Positions 10,077-22,100 of a DNA stretch of 64,000 nucleotides are shown here, one piece after another. Position numbers and translations under genes: made by a program. Origin of the DNA: Dryomyza anilis (taxonomy: Eukaryota; Arthropoda; Insecta; Diptera; Dryomyzidae); NCBI GenBank assembly GCA_951804985.1, contig OX638130.1:104234040-104298039 (forward strand). The letters are read 5' to 3'. The notes below the pieces were generated by a model. That model was not told the DNA's origin, made no database searches, and saw only the letters and a program-made list of their open reading frames with translations. The first letter of the stretch is position 1. Every line of letters starts with the position of its first letter.

Positions 10077-11280
10077 AATCTTAAATCTATTTCGGACTAC
10101 TCTAAAATCTATTTACTTTTATTTTAAATGTTATATTGCAATAATTAAGAGCCACGAAAAGATGCAACACGTGCGTACACTGTTTATGTTTTTAAGACAG
10201 TTCTTACAGTGTAGCCACCTAACTGAAAGATGTATGACTTTTACAGATGTTGCCATTTTATAATATTCGATACCGTTTATTTATTGGACATTTGTCGTAA
10301 ACATTTCAACGTTGAATTCAACGTATGAACAATTTGTAATTCAATATTAACCGCATTTATAAATTTGCCATGAACTACTTATTATATATATTAATAGTTA
10401 CAGCGGTTTAATATGTTTTTTAATTCACTATTTGAGTCCTAATACAATTTTCTATTATGAAAAAATCCCATAATCCCATACATTAGCTAAAATCAACCGC
10501 CAAGTTTGACCCCTCTAAAACGCTCCATTTACGAGTTACAGCGTTTTCACAATTGTATATAGTATTCTACTTCTTTCAGAATTCTACCCCTTTATTTATA
10601 CCGACAAAATTTAGTTTAATCACCAATATTGTTGAATTCGCATACACCCTTAATATGAAAAATAATTTTCTCTGGAAAGAAAAAATTCAATTCATCGTAT
10701 GATATGAATGATTGCAATACGCCCAAAAAAGTGCATCTTATTAACATAATTCTATATAATTATTTATTGGTCAGAATAAGAAACAGATTTACTGAAACCA
10801 ATAGATTCTTCGACATGTTCACGACACGGCGTCTTATTTATTTTCCTCCCTCATAAAAAATTGAAGATCCCGATACGTAAGTATTACGTAATATTGATAA
10901 AAAGTACATAAAATCATGTTGTACGTTATATTGATTAACTTGTACGAAAACAGGGGAGAATTGCACTTTACTGACCGAAGTGAAAAAAAAATGTCCACCT
11001 CCTGTATTTAAAAAAAAACGTAACTCGGACCCCTGGTGACAAAAAATGAAGGCACGCACTTTTCACCGTATGAAAATTTCACAAAACAATTCATGTCGGG
11101 TACTCATATTTAATGCGACACTGAAGCCATTAAGCCGCCGCCGCTTCGTTATTGTTTTTGTGCCACCAAAAAATTTTGTGTTTATTAAAGGATCGGTAAT
11201 AAATAATAAAGGATCAAACATTAAATGTGCCAAATTTGATATTGTGCAGCAGTCAAAGATCGTCGCATGAAACAATAAAA
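10077..11280. other. Divergent promoter region between the PAK1IP1-like gene and Nemp
   Basis: 1.2 kb without a gene between two start codons facing away from each other. It must contain both promoters. I see no clear TATA box, DRE or long inverted repeat; parts near 10850-10960 loosely resemble the 33.6 kb element (GTACGTTATATTGATTAACT) and may be an old transposon fragment. Confidence 0.5.
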
Positions 11281-13131
11281 ATGAGACTCGCATTCGTTTT
11301 GATTGGCTTTGTGTTGCAAATTGTTGCTCAGTCCATAGATAGTGCCAAAACAAATGGATTGAAAGGTATTTAAAAAAATAAATAAAAGCATAACTTACAG
11401 TATATATCACCCACTAGTCAGCTACCTGGAGGCAGGCAACACTATAGACTATGAACCGGCGTCGCGTCATCGCGGTTTCTTTGAGAATGATTTGCGCTCG
11501 TATTGCTATCGCGGCAACAGCAAAACGTTGGGTCGTTTCTTTGAGACCATCGAACTGCAGCTGGAAATCGAAAGCGATGACTATACCCAGTATGAGGGCA
11601 CAACGCCACAAGAGGTTAAGGAGCACCACGAACAGCAGCGTTCACTATTCAGCTTTAATTTGTTCTCGCAGAAGAAGACGCGTCTGCAGTTGTCACCGTT
11701 TCAGCCGCAATGCATTGGCATCGAAACGGTTGAACCGTATCGAGTGCGTCTGCAGCAGGTGCGCGTTGATTTCTGGCGCGTCATTCAATTGGCGCTCGGG
11801 CTAACGTTGTTTTTGACCGCCGACAAGCTGAGTCACAATGCGGTCTTTTATTATATTACGGGAGTGGCGTTGGGTATATGTTCATCGTTTATGTTATTGA
11901 TTTGGTTGGCTGGCAAATTGGTACCAAGGTAAAGAAGACAGTTTTGTTTTCTATTTTTTTTTTTCTTTTTAATTATGGTCGATTTTGGTTTTTTTAGTAA
12001 AAATAAACATTTTTAATTGTTAAATAAAAAAATTAAATAGCATTTTTATACTAAAATATGCAATTTTCATCTTACCATTTCATTCGCAGACGCCCCTTAA
12101 TGTACGGTGTGCTCATCGGCGGCTGGACCATTGGCATCTACATCATACAAATGCTGTGGGAGAATCTCCAATTGATTGTGCTGACCTATCGCACCTATGT
12201 CTTTTGGTATATTCTGATTACGGGACTTGTCAGTTTCTTCTTTTGCTATCGTCTGGGTCCACCGAAAAATCAACGTTCCAAAAACATTATCAAGTGGTTG
12301 CTGCAGCTGATGGCACTGGGTTTAATCTATTTTTGTAGTCACTTTGAGGAGGCATCGGCCGCATTCATAATACTTGCCATTTGCTATTATTATTTTCCGC
12401 GTGCACTCATATATCGCATGCGGGCTCTGTATTTGCGACGTTTTCCGCCAAAGCGTCGATTGCTCACCAACGAGGAATACTATGAGCAGGGTGTGCGCGA
12501 GACCACACGAGCTTTGTCGGAGTTGAGAGAATTTGCCAGCAGTCCCGACTGCAAGCAGTGGAAGGTGCCGTTTTAAGCAAATCAATGAAATATTTAAAAA
12601 TTTTAAATTATTTTTTATTTACAGGTCATGGCACAGCTGCGCGATCCTTTACGTTTTGGTGCATTCGTTGAGGGCGCTTCACATTTGCGTGACGAGGAAA
12701 TACTACGCTTCGAAAGCGCACGACTCGATGACGACGAGCTGGATGACTCGGACGAAAGTATGGAGGAGCAAGTGCCAAAGACACATCGTAGTGGTTCCTA
12801 TTTAAGTAAACCAAGTCCGCCGCGTTCAAATCGTTACGCACAACAACCAACATCGTCACGCACCTATGCAGCTGATAATCATGCAGATTTTAGCGATGAA
12901 GATGACAAGTATGCTGCAGATTTTGTTGCTGCTACCAATAGTAGCTATAAACTGCGTCAGCACACACCCACGTTGAGTAACACCAAAAACCTTAAGAATG
13001 GTAATTTGCCAGTGTCGTCGCCACGTAATGCACTTTCACGCGCCTCAAAACTTGTCTCGTCCGCACAACAGAGACGTTCAACAAGTGTTCGCACATTTGA
13101 AACGCAGGACTATAGTGGCGAAAGTGAATAA
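11281..13131 (+). CDS. Nemp: Nuclear envelope integral membrane protein (NEMP/TMEM194 family)
   Basis: Inner nuclear membrane protein that stiffens the nuclear envelope and is important in the germ line. Four exons: 11281-11365, 11418-11928, 12090-12564 and 12625-13131, phases 1, 2 and 0, giving 525 residues. Residues 1-17 are a signal peptide (MRLAFVLIGFVLQIVAQ). A lumenal domain follows (about 29-145) with the family's cysteines (SYCYRG, PQCIG). Five membrane segments fall between about 149 and 290, and then the conserved nucleoplasmic region: LTNEEYYEQG, LSELREFASSPDC and, across the last splice, QWKVMAQLRDPLRFGAFVEG. The tail is Ser/Asp-rich and basic. The first acceptor (CACTAG before TCAGCTACC) was chosen because the nearer CAG leads to a stop. 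Short introns 1 and 3 suit a well-expressed gene. Confidence 0.92.
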
Positions 13132-13264
13132 GACTGTCTCACAATCACCATCACCACCACAACAATTAACATCATCATATTCATCGTTTGTTCATTTGTA
13201 ATCTAATGTCATCAGCAGTTTTTAAACTACATTTTTGTATGTAACACGTTTTAGTTTGCGTTGG

Positions 13265-13270
13265 AATAAA
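13265..13270 (+). terminator. Polyadenylation signal of Nemp
   Basis: AATAAA 134 bases after the Nemp stop codon, followed by a T-rich stretch (TTTTTAAGTTTTCTTTTAAAG). It is the first canonical signal in the 3' UTR. Confidence 0.65.
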
Positions 13271-13799
13271 ACAAATTTTTAAGTTTTCTTTTAAAGTGTT
13301 GTCTATTTTTTACAGCGTGTTTTACGGTTTTCGATTTTTTGTTATCTTAATAGAAACAGCCATATTACATCCACTGTACTATGGTTCATCGATGTATTTT
13401 GCGGGTGTATATGGTAATTTCGAGAACAACTGAAACCTCCAAAACTTATTTACCTTTACTTTTTCTCATTCACTTTTGCCATTTTATCCAATAATATCGT
13501 TTACGCCACTTTTTCTAATAATTGGTTCTGCAATATGCTCTGCAAAATTGCATTTAAAATCTAATTCAAATGGATTACCCATCCTTGGTAATTACCCAAT
13601 TAAAAAACGAAAAAAATCCCACTATTTAATTTATTTTTTTTCATCTAGTTTAGTAAAAAAAAAATCTTAATCCATTACACATTCAAATGAAATTGTGTAC
13701 AAGGTAGAGTACATTGAAACCACCCCTCAATTGTTCTTAACCAGCGAAATTTTAATCTAAAATGAAGTATGGTACTCTGTATGAAATTTGTTGAACTCC

Positions 13800-14360
13800 T
13801 ATTGATGAATATGGATACAGTACCCCCAGACAAAATTTTCGGCAGGGTCGAGGCAGTTTTGTAACATTTTCTCGACAAATTTCAAACAGACAAAGGCGGT
13901 GTTTGTATCAAAAGCTGTCTGTTTTTTTGCCCATTCGCCAAATATGGCGTGAATCTGCCATAAAAAGTCCACAAAAATTTACAACCTGCTATACACTTCC
14001 CAAAATATACTATATATCTGTGCGTTTGCCGGAAATATGCCCAAAATATTCCAGAAAAATGCCAAAAATTTTGTCTCGGAACCCCAGACAACATTTTGGC
14101 AGGGTCGAGGTAGTTTTGAAATTTTTTTCGACATGTTTCAAACAGCCAAAGGCGGAGTTTCTATCAAATGCTGTCTGTTTTCTGCCCGTTCCCCAAATAT
14201 TTCAAACAGCCAAAGGCGGAGTTTCTATCAAATGCTGTCTGTTTTCTGCCCGTTCCCCAAATATGGCTTGAATCTGCTATGAACTTCCCAAAATATTCTA
14301 TTTATCAGTGCGTTCTATTTATGTGCCCGAAATATTTCAGGAATTTTCTTTCGGGTACTC
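13800..14360. repeat. Dispersed palindromic repeat family C, copy 1
   Basis: Begins ACCCCCAGACAAAATTTTCG, has internal blocks such as GCCAAATATGGCGTGAATCT and GGAAATATGCCCAAAATATT, and contains a second GGAACCCCAGACAACATTTT start at about 14080. Within it a 64-bp unit (AACAGCCAAAGGCGGAGTTT and so on) is exactly tandemly duplicated, starting at 14136 and 14200. Related sequence occurs at 20735-21000 and 62140-62490. Non-coding; class unknown. Confidence 0.55.
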
Positions 14361-15120
14361 TTACTGAAATCAATATGTCTAATCTGGGTATCATGAAATA
14401 TATTTGTTCCATACTACAAATCAATTAATTTATCTCTTTTTGAGTTCATGGTTTCAGAAATAAATAAAAGAATTCAGTATTGTTAAATTGATAACTGGGA
14501 GGGCAAATCTTGCTTCAGAAGTAGCTGAAATAGACAAACCAAAATTAGAAATAATATTTCTCGGTGCAATAGCATATTTCCGTTTCCAATTACCTACTTC
14601 TTCCGGACAGAAAAGTAATTATTTACTTTAGACGTGCATTTGGAATATTATAAAACTAATTTTCTTGATTTTTTTATGAATTTTTGATTTAAATTCTTGT
14701 TGAAAAAGATACTTTTTGCAAGTTCTCCTATCGAGTACTCTTAAACTAGTAAACCAATTGAAAAAATGTTGTGAGACATGTTTATTGGATATTTAATTAC
14801 CTTTCATTCGATATAACACATGATCATATGAGATATTTAGAATGCGAGATATTTATAGATATATTTATCTCCCTCTGAATGCGATTTATTCGTTTCTTAA
14901 CTCTGTTTGTCGCATTCTTAAATAAAATTGCTATTTTTTAAAATTAATTTCATTATTCTGAGTTCAAATTGTTGCTTTCTTAACTTCTTTGCATTAATAT
15001 AAACGCAGTTTCTCTTTTTAAAATTATTTAATCTAAATACAATTGAATAAAATTTGAATTTTGTCCCTTTCAAAAAAATCAATTGGACTCTCTAAATTTA
15101 ATATTGGTTCGTGTGAATTA
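14361..15120. other. AT-rich spacer, nothing recognised
   Basis: No ORF of note, no splice-linked coding, no clear repeat. It separates the family C repeat from the family B element. Confidence 0.4.
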
Positions 15121-16050
15121 ATATCGTCACTGTCATGCCAAAGGGGCGAATGTGCATTTTTAAAAATGTTGGGAAATCAAATTTTAAAGTTTGAAGTGCT
15201 TTAAAAATTAGAAAAATTTATATTTTCTTTAATATTTCTGTTATTTTAGTTTATTCGTCAATTATTATAACGTATATAAAATATCTTTAGATTTGGACAA
15301 CCTACTGAATTATAAAGGGTTTTTCAACAGGGGCGCTACAAAAGTAGAGCGACAGGGACAGCAAACGACGCCAGGTTTGCCATTTCATGATGGAAAGATA
15401 TACGAGCCAACAACGAGTCGAAATTATTTAAATTTACTAGCGAAATTCGAATTCGTATATCTTTCCATCATGAATGGCAAACCTTACTGAAGAGAAATGT
15501 CAAAAGAGCGGCAAGAAATATGGCGTCGTTTGCTATCCCTGTCGCTCTACTTTTGTAGCGTCCCATTTGAAAAACCCTTTAAATACGGATTTTGTGAGGC
15601 TATATCCTGATCAAAACGCAAATATTTTTGCAAGATAAAATAGTAATGTTATTAATTGTTTGTTTTCAAAGCACCTATCGATCTGCATCATTAATTAAAA
15701 ATATTTTGTCAAACATTAATTTGCCATTTTTTATTTGCAGGGAAAAATGTTTGGCTAAATATTTTTTAAATAATGATGCAGATCAATAGGTGCTTTAAAA
15801 ACAAATAATAAATGCCTTTACACCACTATTTTATCTTATACCAATAAAAAGTTATGGCGAAAAAACGAAAAGATTCGCCCTTTTGGCATGACAAGATTTT
15901 CAAATTCGCCTTTTTGTGGCTATAAATATCCAACAAAATGACACGCGATTTTGGCACAGCATACTTGAGTATAAACTACTTTCAAAAATGTAAAAAAACG
16001 CAAATGTCAAAAATTGCACATTCGCCCCTTTGGCATGATAGTGACGATAT
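15121..16050. mobile_element. Inverted-repeat element family B with nested MITE A
   Basis: Ends are 35-bp terminal inverted repeats differing at one position (ATATCGTCACTGTCATGCCA then AAGGGGCGAATGTGC). Behind them the two halves remain partly complementary (GCACCTATCGATCTGCATCA against its inverse at 15775-15800), so the element is a foldback. A family A MITE (15314-15580) is inserted in its left half; without it the element is about 660 bp. No transposase. A truncated second copy is at 39170-39687. Confidence 0.75.
15314..15580. mobile_element. Palindromic MITE family A, copy 2 (nested)
   Basis: AAAGGGTTTTTCAACAGGGG to TTTGAAAAACCCTTT, 267 bp, nearly perfect hairpin with centre AATTTACTAGCGAAATTCGA. 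Unlike the other three copies it has a single left end. It sits inside the family B element and is therefore younger than that insertion. Confidence 0.8.
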
Positions 16051-17519
16051 GTACTATTTTAAATTAATTTTTTGCCATTCTTTGTTTAATTTATTTTTTT
16101 TGTGAATTCAATGTGACTATGCTGAATACAATTTGTCCCATACTTTTCATTCATTTCATAATTCTATTTAAATGTTTGGAAATTTGACTAGGCTGAATTC
16201 AACTGGAACATTTATAAATTCAAGTGGCTAATAGATTTCAAAGACTAATTCGCGATTATTGATATAAGAGATAAGTTCCTGTATTAACGCCCCGATCATG
16301 TATTTCCCGGTGACAACGATATCGACAATTCGTTTCAATATCGGTTGAGTATCAAACGAAACGTTTTGAGAGGTTTTTTGTTGCCTGCATATAAATCATA
16401 CGACAAAGTAAAAAAAATAACAAAATTTTTGTATATGAAAAATAGTTGGTAAAACAAAAATATTGAACAAACGTTCGATTCAAAGAGCGAAACGAACGAA
16501 ACGTTTGAAATACGTTATATCAATTTTAAACGAAGGGGACTAGAAACGAATCGTAGTCACACGATAATAAAAAGATACATGATTTGGGGGTAAATCTTTC
16601 TATTTAATACATATTCTAAAAAGTATATTATAAAATAACTATATTAATACATAATTCAAAGAATCGCAATTATGTTAAAAAAGAAATTTCTTTTCACTAT
16701 TGAGGTCGAGGTTTTCATTTCAATTTGAAATTTTTAATATTTTTCAACTTTTAAAAGTTCCGAATCAAAACGGTCAAATGTCGTAAAATGTTACAGATAG
16801 AAAGACAGACAAATATTTGTTCAGTTAATTGATCATTTCAATATTTATCATATGTGGACTATAAACAAATGTACATTTAGTTTAAATTTAGTTTGACCGC
16901 CCTATTCTGACACGAGTCACAAAATCAACTCGTTCACAATAGGCTGCGTAGTCATTATTATCATATTTTTGTATGCTGTCAATTTAGTATTCTGTGTTAT
17001 GGAGGTAAAAGGAGATGACAATAGTCATTACTCGATAAAATAATACTATAGTTTAAAAATGCTACAAAACAAAATATAAACTGACTAAAAAATAACACTT
17101 TCATAATGTTTTAATAATCTAAATTGTTCAGTTTAAATGCAATATATTTTATATTTTCAAAAAATTAATAAATAATACACACTTTCTATAATTCAAAACG
17201 AACGACGAAACGAAACTTTGACCTCAAAATGTTGTCACACGAAAATATTGATATATTAAAATTACAGCGTCACTTTCGATTCGAATTACAGAAAGAGACA
17301 CTACATTTTTTTAATCTGACTAACTTTAGTTTTGTTCAACTCGAAGACATCTTCATGTTCGTTAAACTAAATTAGAGTATTCACAGTTCGTTGTATTTTA
17401 GTTTGACATTCGAACCATTTGGTATATATACGACACAATAACATAGAAACGTCCATTTGTTGTAGCATCCCTTATAAAAGTGAATAGCACAACTGTTGTA
17501 CTCGAGAATAGCTATGAGA
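16051..17519. other. Spacer with decayed transposon remains
   Basis: No coding sequence. 16285-16595 has weak inverted ends (CCCCGATCATGTATTTCCCG against the complement of ATACATGATTTGGGG) around repeated CGAAACG motifs, so it may be an old MITE. 16890-17460 also contains CGAAACGAA and CGTCACTTTCGATTCGAA blocks. Boundaries could not be fixed. Confidence 0.35.
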
Positions 17520-18003
17520 CATAGTTGCCAACCAAAATTCCCACGAAAAATAAAATACATTTATTCCATATGACTTATTAAGAATTCCCAAGTGGTAATT
17601 TTTGTTGATTTAATTCCCACAGCAATAAAAAATTGCCACAAAATTCCCACAGTCATTAAAAATTACCCCAAAAATATCACAGTAAATAAAATTAAGACAA
17701 AAATACCACAGTAAATAAAATTAAGACAAAAATACCACAGTAAATAAAATTAAGCCAAAAATACCATAAAATATCTTAAATAATTAAAAATTGTCATTTA
17801 ATCCCATGAACATTAAAAACTACTTAATTTTTCACTTAACAAGTGGTGCGTTGGATCTGTTTAAATCAGAAAATTTATATTTGGCGGTTTCATAATTGTA
17901 ATTCTATAAAAATGTGGTAAAAAAATCCCACAGCTAATAAAAATTTCCATGAGAATTACCTTTCCCACAGCAGTTAAAAATTACCACGGAACTGTCAACT
18001 ATG
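17520..18003. mobile_element. Short-TIR element with internal minisatellite, family D copy 1
   Basis: Starts CATAGTTGCCAACCAAAATT and ends CTGTCAACTATG, an imperfect inverted repeat. Inside, 17640-17770 is a 29-bp tandem repeat (CACAGTAAATAAAATTAAGA then CAAAAATAC), part of a longer series of CCCACAG...AAAAATT variants. The element at 35648-36184 has the same ends and the same architecture but different internal units. Confidence 0.5.
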
Positions 18004-19085
18004 CTCTGAGGTATGTTTTATGTTGTCGTATTTTGTGAAATGAAGGTAACTTGTTAAACTGAAGATAAATAATAAGCATTAAATGTTAATTTCTTCGATT
18101 TATAAAAAGTTGAAAAAAAATCCTAAATTTATAAAAATCAGCTGCATTTATTTGATGAAACAAAAAAAAAGTGGTGCTTACAGTAAAATTGTTGTACTGT
18201 CGTTACTATATACAATGTCGTATAAATACCATTAAACTGTGAATATGCTGCCAAATTAACTTTAGGCCGAAATAGAAAAAAACTGTAAATTTAAATTGAA
18301 ATAATTTTGTGTTTTATTTAACAACATTGAGGTGCTCTGGTATTAGGAATATTGAGTAATATTTTTTAAGTTTTTTTTGTATTATAAGCTTAAATTTTGA
18401 CCAATCTTGTCTACTAAATTTCAACTTTTCTTAAAGGTACTTTTTTTAATTCTCATATCTAAAGAACCAATTAAATGCTGACTTTAATTGGCGCGTGGAA
18501 ATTTAATACAACTTTTCAACTAATTTACAGACAACATTCAGTTAACTTTTAAGAGATAATTTAAAGTTAGCTTTTGCAAATTTATCATAACAATTTTTAG
18601 AGCTTTATTACAGCATTAAAACCAGCATTAAATGCCTAATTTTATATTAATTGTGCAGATTAAATGTAAAAATATTATTTTAACAATAACTATTGGGCAA
18701 ATTTCTAAAATAACTCTTATTTTTGTTACAAAATCTAAAATATTACAAAAAAAATAAATTAAAACAAACCAATAAAAATTAATACTTAACTTCATTTTAT
18801 TCATTTTGTTTTTCTCTCTGCATTTATCATAGACACAATTTGCTCGGGATGATGATTATTAAATTAATGAAACTTTTACATAAAAATGTTAAAATGAATT
18901 TGACAGTAATTCAAAATTTTGTGCATTATTAACAAAGTTTAACTTAGGCCAGAGTGCGCCGCGCACTTGTTTAAAAAAATTTTGCGTTTCTGTTATTGTG
19001 CAACGAGCGTGTGAGTATTAAATCATTTACAAAATTTCGCAACAAGTAACATAAACCAAATCCCTTTTGGCTAAGGCTAACGTAC
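18004..19085. other. AT-rich spacer downstream of Grip91
   Basis: No gene or structured repeat recognised. A palindromic-looking pair of TTAACTTT/AAAGTTAGC stretches lies near 18500-18580, too weak to call an element. Confidence 0.35.
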
Positions 19086-19086
19086 G

Positions 19087-19092
19087 TTTATT
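19087..19092 (-). terminator. Polyadenylation signal of Grip91
   Basis: TTTATT on the plus strand (AATAAA on the minus strand), about 105 bases past the Grip91 stop. Confidence 0.55.
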
Positions 19093-19197
19093 GGAGAATT
19101 TATATGCGGCAGCGTAACCGTCAACGTGTTTGTCGCTTGAAAGCATTCGAGCATTGGACTGGGTTGTATTGGTTTGCAGTGTATATTGCAACGAAGG

Positions 19198-22100
19198 TCA
19201 ATTAAGTGCCGAATAACGACTGCCCAAGAGACTTTTGTTCGCCGGGCTGTAGAAAACGTTGCTCATGCGCATGTGCTCAAATGTGAGCGGCACACTTAAA
19301 CGCTGATCGCGTTTCTTATAGTACTCGTTAAAGTCCAAACGTATGCCGAACAATTGCAAATTGTTGTCGTTATTCGAATTGAGTGTGAGCAGGAAACAAC
19401 GTACTGCCTTTTCATATTCACCGCCAATGTTTTCCAGTGACTTGTGATAACTGTGCAATGTTTGTTCGAATATTTTGTGCTCCTGATCGCGTTCCAATTG
19501 TTTCTCCGCGGTCAATCCAAATTGTCCACTCTTCTCGGAACGTGTGATCTCCAATTGGTATTGTTTGCGTGCCTGCAGCTCTTTGAAACAGATCTCATAG
19601 AATTTATCCTGCCACACCTCGAGTCGTATAATGCCATCGTAAACATTCTCCATGTTCTGACACAGTTCGCCGGAGTTTGTGTCGAGGAAGGCGCCACATT
19701 TGATGGTGTTGAGAAATTCATCGTGTGCATTGAGTATGTCGTCCAGTGCTTTTGCTTGTTGCACACGCTCTTGCAGTTCCGCCCACGAACACTCGATCAC
19801 CTCGAAGAGTATGTAGTACTGCATTTGATGGATGAAGTGTATCATCTCGGAGGTGAACAAGTGCAGACGGTAGAGCACCTTGTTCAGTTCGGAGGCCATA
19901 GGTCGAAGCAGCTGATGAAATGTTAAGAATATTTAAATATTAAACAACGCAATATTAATTTAGTAATCGATATATTTATCGAAACATTTAAACCCTTATT
20001 ATGTAAAACGAAACGAAAAGTGAGTCGTGGTGAAGGTTGTAGCAAAACCTGACTGGTGTCAGTCAGCCCTTGAACAAAACGGTTGACGGAGTATATTTCT
20101 TAAAATAATTCAGAGTGTCAAATTCTGATTAATGAAGCGAATCGACTTTATTGAGAATTTTCAAATGTACCAGAGCAGATTTATTAAAAAAATAATTGGA
20201 TATCTAGGAACAAATTTATTCTCCAATGAGTATCTAAAAAGTTTCAATGTTGCATCTGGATGCGTATCTAGTCTTACAGGAAAAAGGCGACAAAAATACA
20301 TATTTTCAATTATATGTCATACTTTTATTTAAATTGTTTCGTTCCGCTTTGAAAATATAATCCTTGAAAATCTCCTCTCAAACAGTATTCCGAAAAAAGG
20401 AGTTAAGAGTCTCATTTGCGAGTATATTTGGAACACTCACAAATGAATTCGTTAAAGTATCATATTTACGAGTATTTACGGGACCAAACTGTTTAAATAA
20501 AGAGATATAACATATTCTTTTTGAATTTATTATTTTAAATAAGAAAAAATGACCACGATGTTGGATTCATTTTGGACACTTTATGTATTTTGAGGAGAAT
20601 AGAGTAATTGTGGATTCCTAAAAGTCTCAAAAGTCTAGAAGTTTAAAATGCCTCATAATTGTGAGGTACCTAGGTATCCAGATTTAATTTTCAAAAATAA
20701 GATAGATTTAAGATTCACGATTGACTTAAAATGTTAAGGGTAGTCAACAGATTTTCAGCAGACAAAGGATGATCAAAGCCCGCCTGTTGTCTGCCATGGC
20801 ACGTACACATTTTCAAAATGCCCGATTGCCTTCCTAAATCCTATTGTAGTTATCTTTGATGAAAAACTAACTACAGACAAAATTCCGGAATATTTCGGGC
20901 ATAACACACACGTTGTTAAATTTTATGTTATTTGAAAGGCACATTCCCGGCATATTTTGGGAACGTTCAAAAAATAGTCAGTTTTTCCTGCAAACTGTTT
21001 CACGAAGTTAAGGAACATTTTCTTATTTACGCTAATTTTAGTTCAATTTCTCTATTAATAGGAAACGGTTTCAGAGTGCAATAGTATATTTATATCCTAC
21101 ACTAAGAGTGAAAGGGTATATTCAGTTTGGTACGCCGTTTGTAGCATAGCCGGTAAGTAGGAAGCATATCCGTCAAGTAGGAAGCATATCCGGTAAGTAT
21201 ATATATTCTTGATCAGCATGACCTCCTGAGTCGATTTTGCGATGTCCGTCTGTCTGTTTAAATCACGATTACAGAAAAACTAAACGAGCTAGATAAATGA
21301 AACTTCTTATTTATATTACTAGTATACCTAGGCTGTGTCAACAAGAAAATTGGCATAATCGGTCCATTTTGACCTTAGAAAGAACCGCATATGTTCAAAA
21401 ACCTCACATAAAACTTACATCTACAGGTGATTTTTACTTTATACGTACTTAAATGTACTTTTTTGGTGTAATATATATTGAATCAAATATATGAAAATAA
21501 TGTTATCTCGTGAACCGACTTTTTGTTACCGAAAAAAACTGTAAAAATTCGGTACACCTACCCATTTGTAGTATATATAACGACGAATGATAAATCGATA
21601 TATAAAGACGATAAATTATTAAATGTTATACTAAATTAAATCTCGATATATGTACTACAACAAATTGTAGATAAAAAAAAATAAAATAACGATAACAAAT
21701 AAAATATTTATCGATAAATTTATTTATTGCGAGTACAACAACAAAAGTCAAAAACCATTCATAAATGCCAATCTAATCAAGGGTTCAAAAGTTTTTGTCA
21801 ATTCATGGTATAATTTAGTAACATTTTAGAGATTTTTGCGGATTATTTAATCGACAATTAAATGTTATCTTGACAAAAAAAAAAACGAAAACCAATAAAA
21901 CGTTAACTTGGTTAAAAATAAAAAGCTTTAAGCCTCAACATCTGACATCACAAAAAAAAGCTCTTCGCTCTCTGCACTTCTACCACACGTACAACAACGA
22001 CATCTGCAAAAGGAGTGGTGCTGGCGGAGATGGTGGTAGGAAAAAAAAATAGACATAATGACTACCCAGTGGGAATTATGAAAAAGTATTTCTCATTGCC

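Noticed and set aside
11400..11417. Nearer acceptor TTACAG for Nemp exon 2
   Set aside because: With exon 1 phase 1 it leads to an in-frame TAG within a few codons; CACTAG keeps the frame.
16285..16595. Possible MITE with CCCCGATCATGTATTT ends
   Set aside because: The inverted ends match only loosely and no target duplication is visible; left as spacer with a note.
19444..19926. 160-codon plus-strand frame
   Set aside because: Shadow of the last Grip91 exon on the minus strand.
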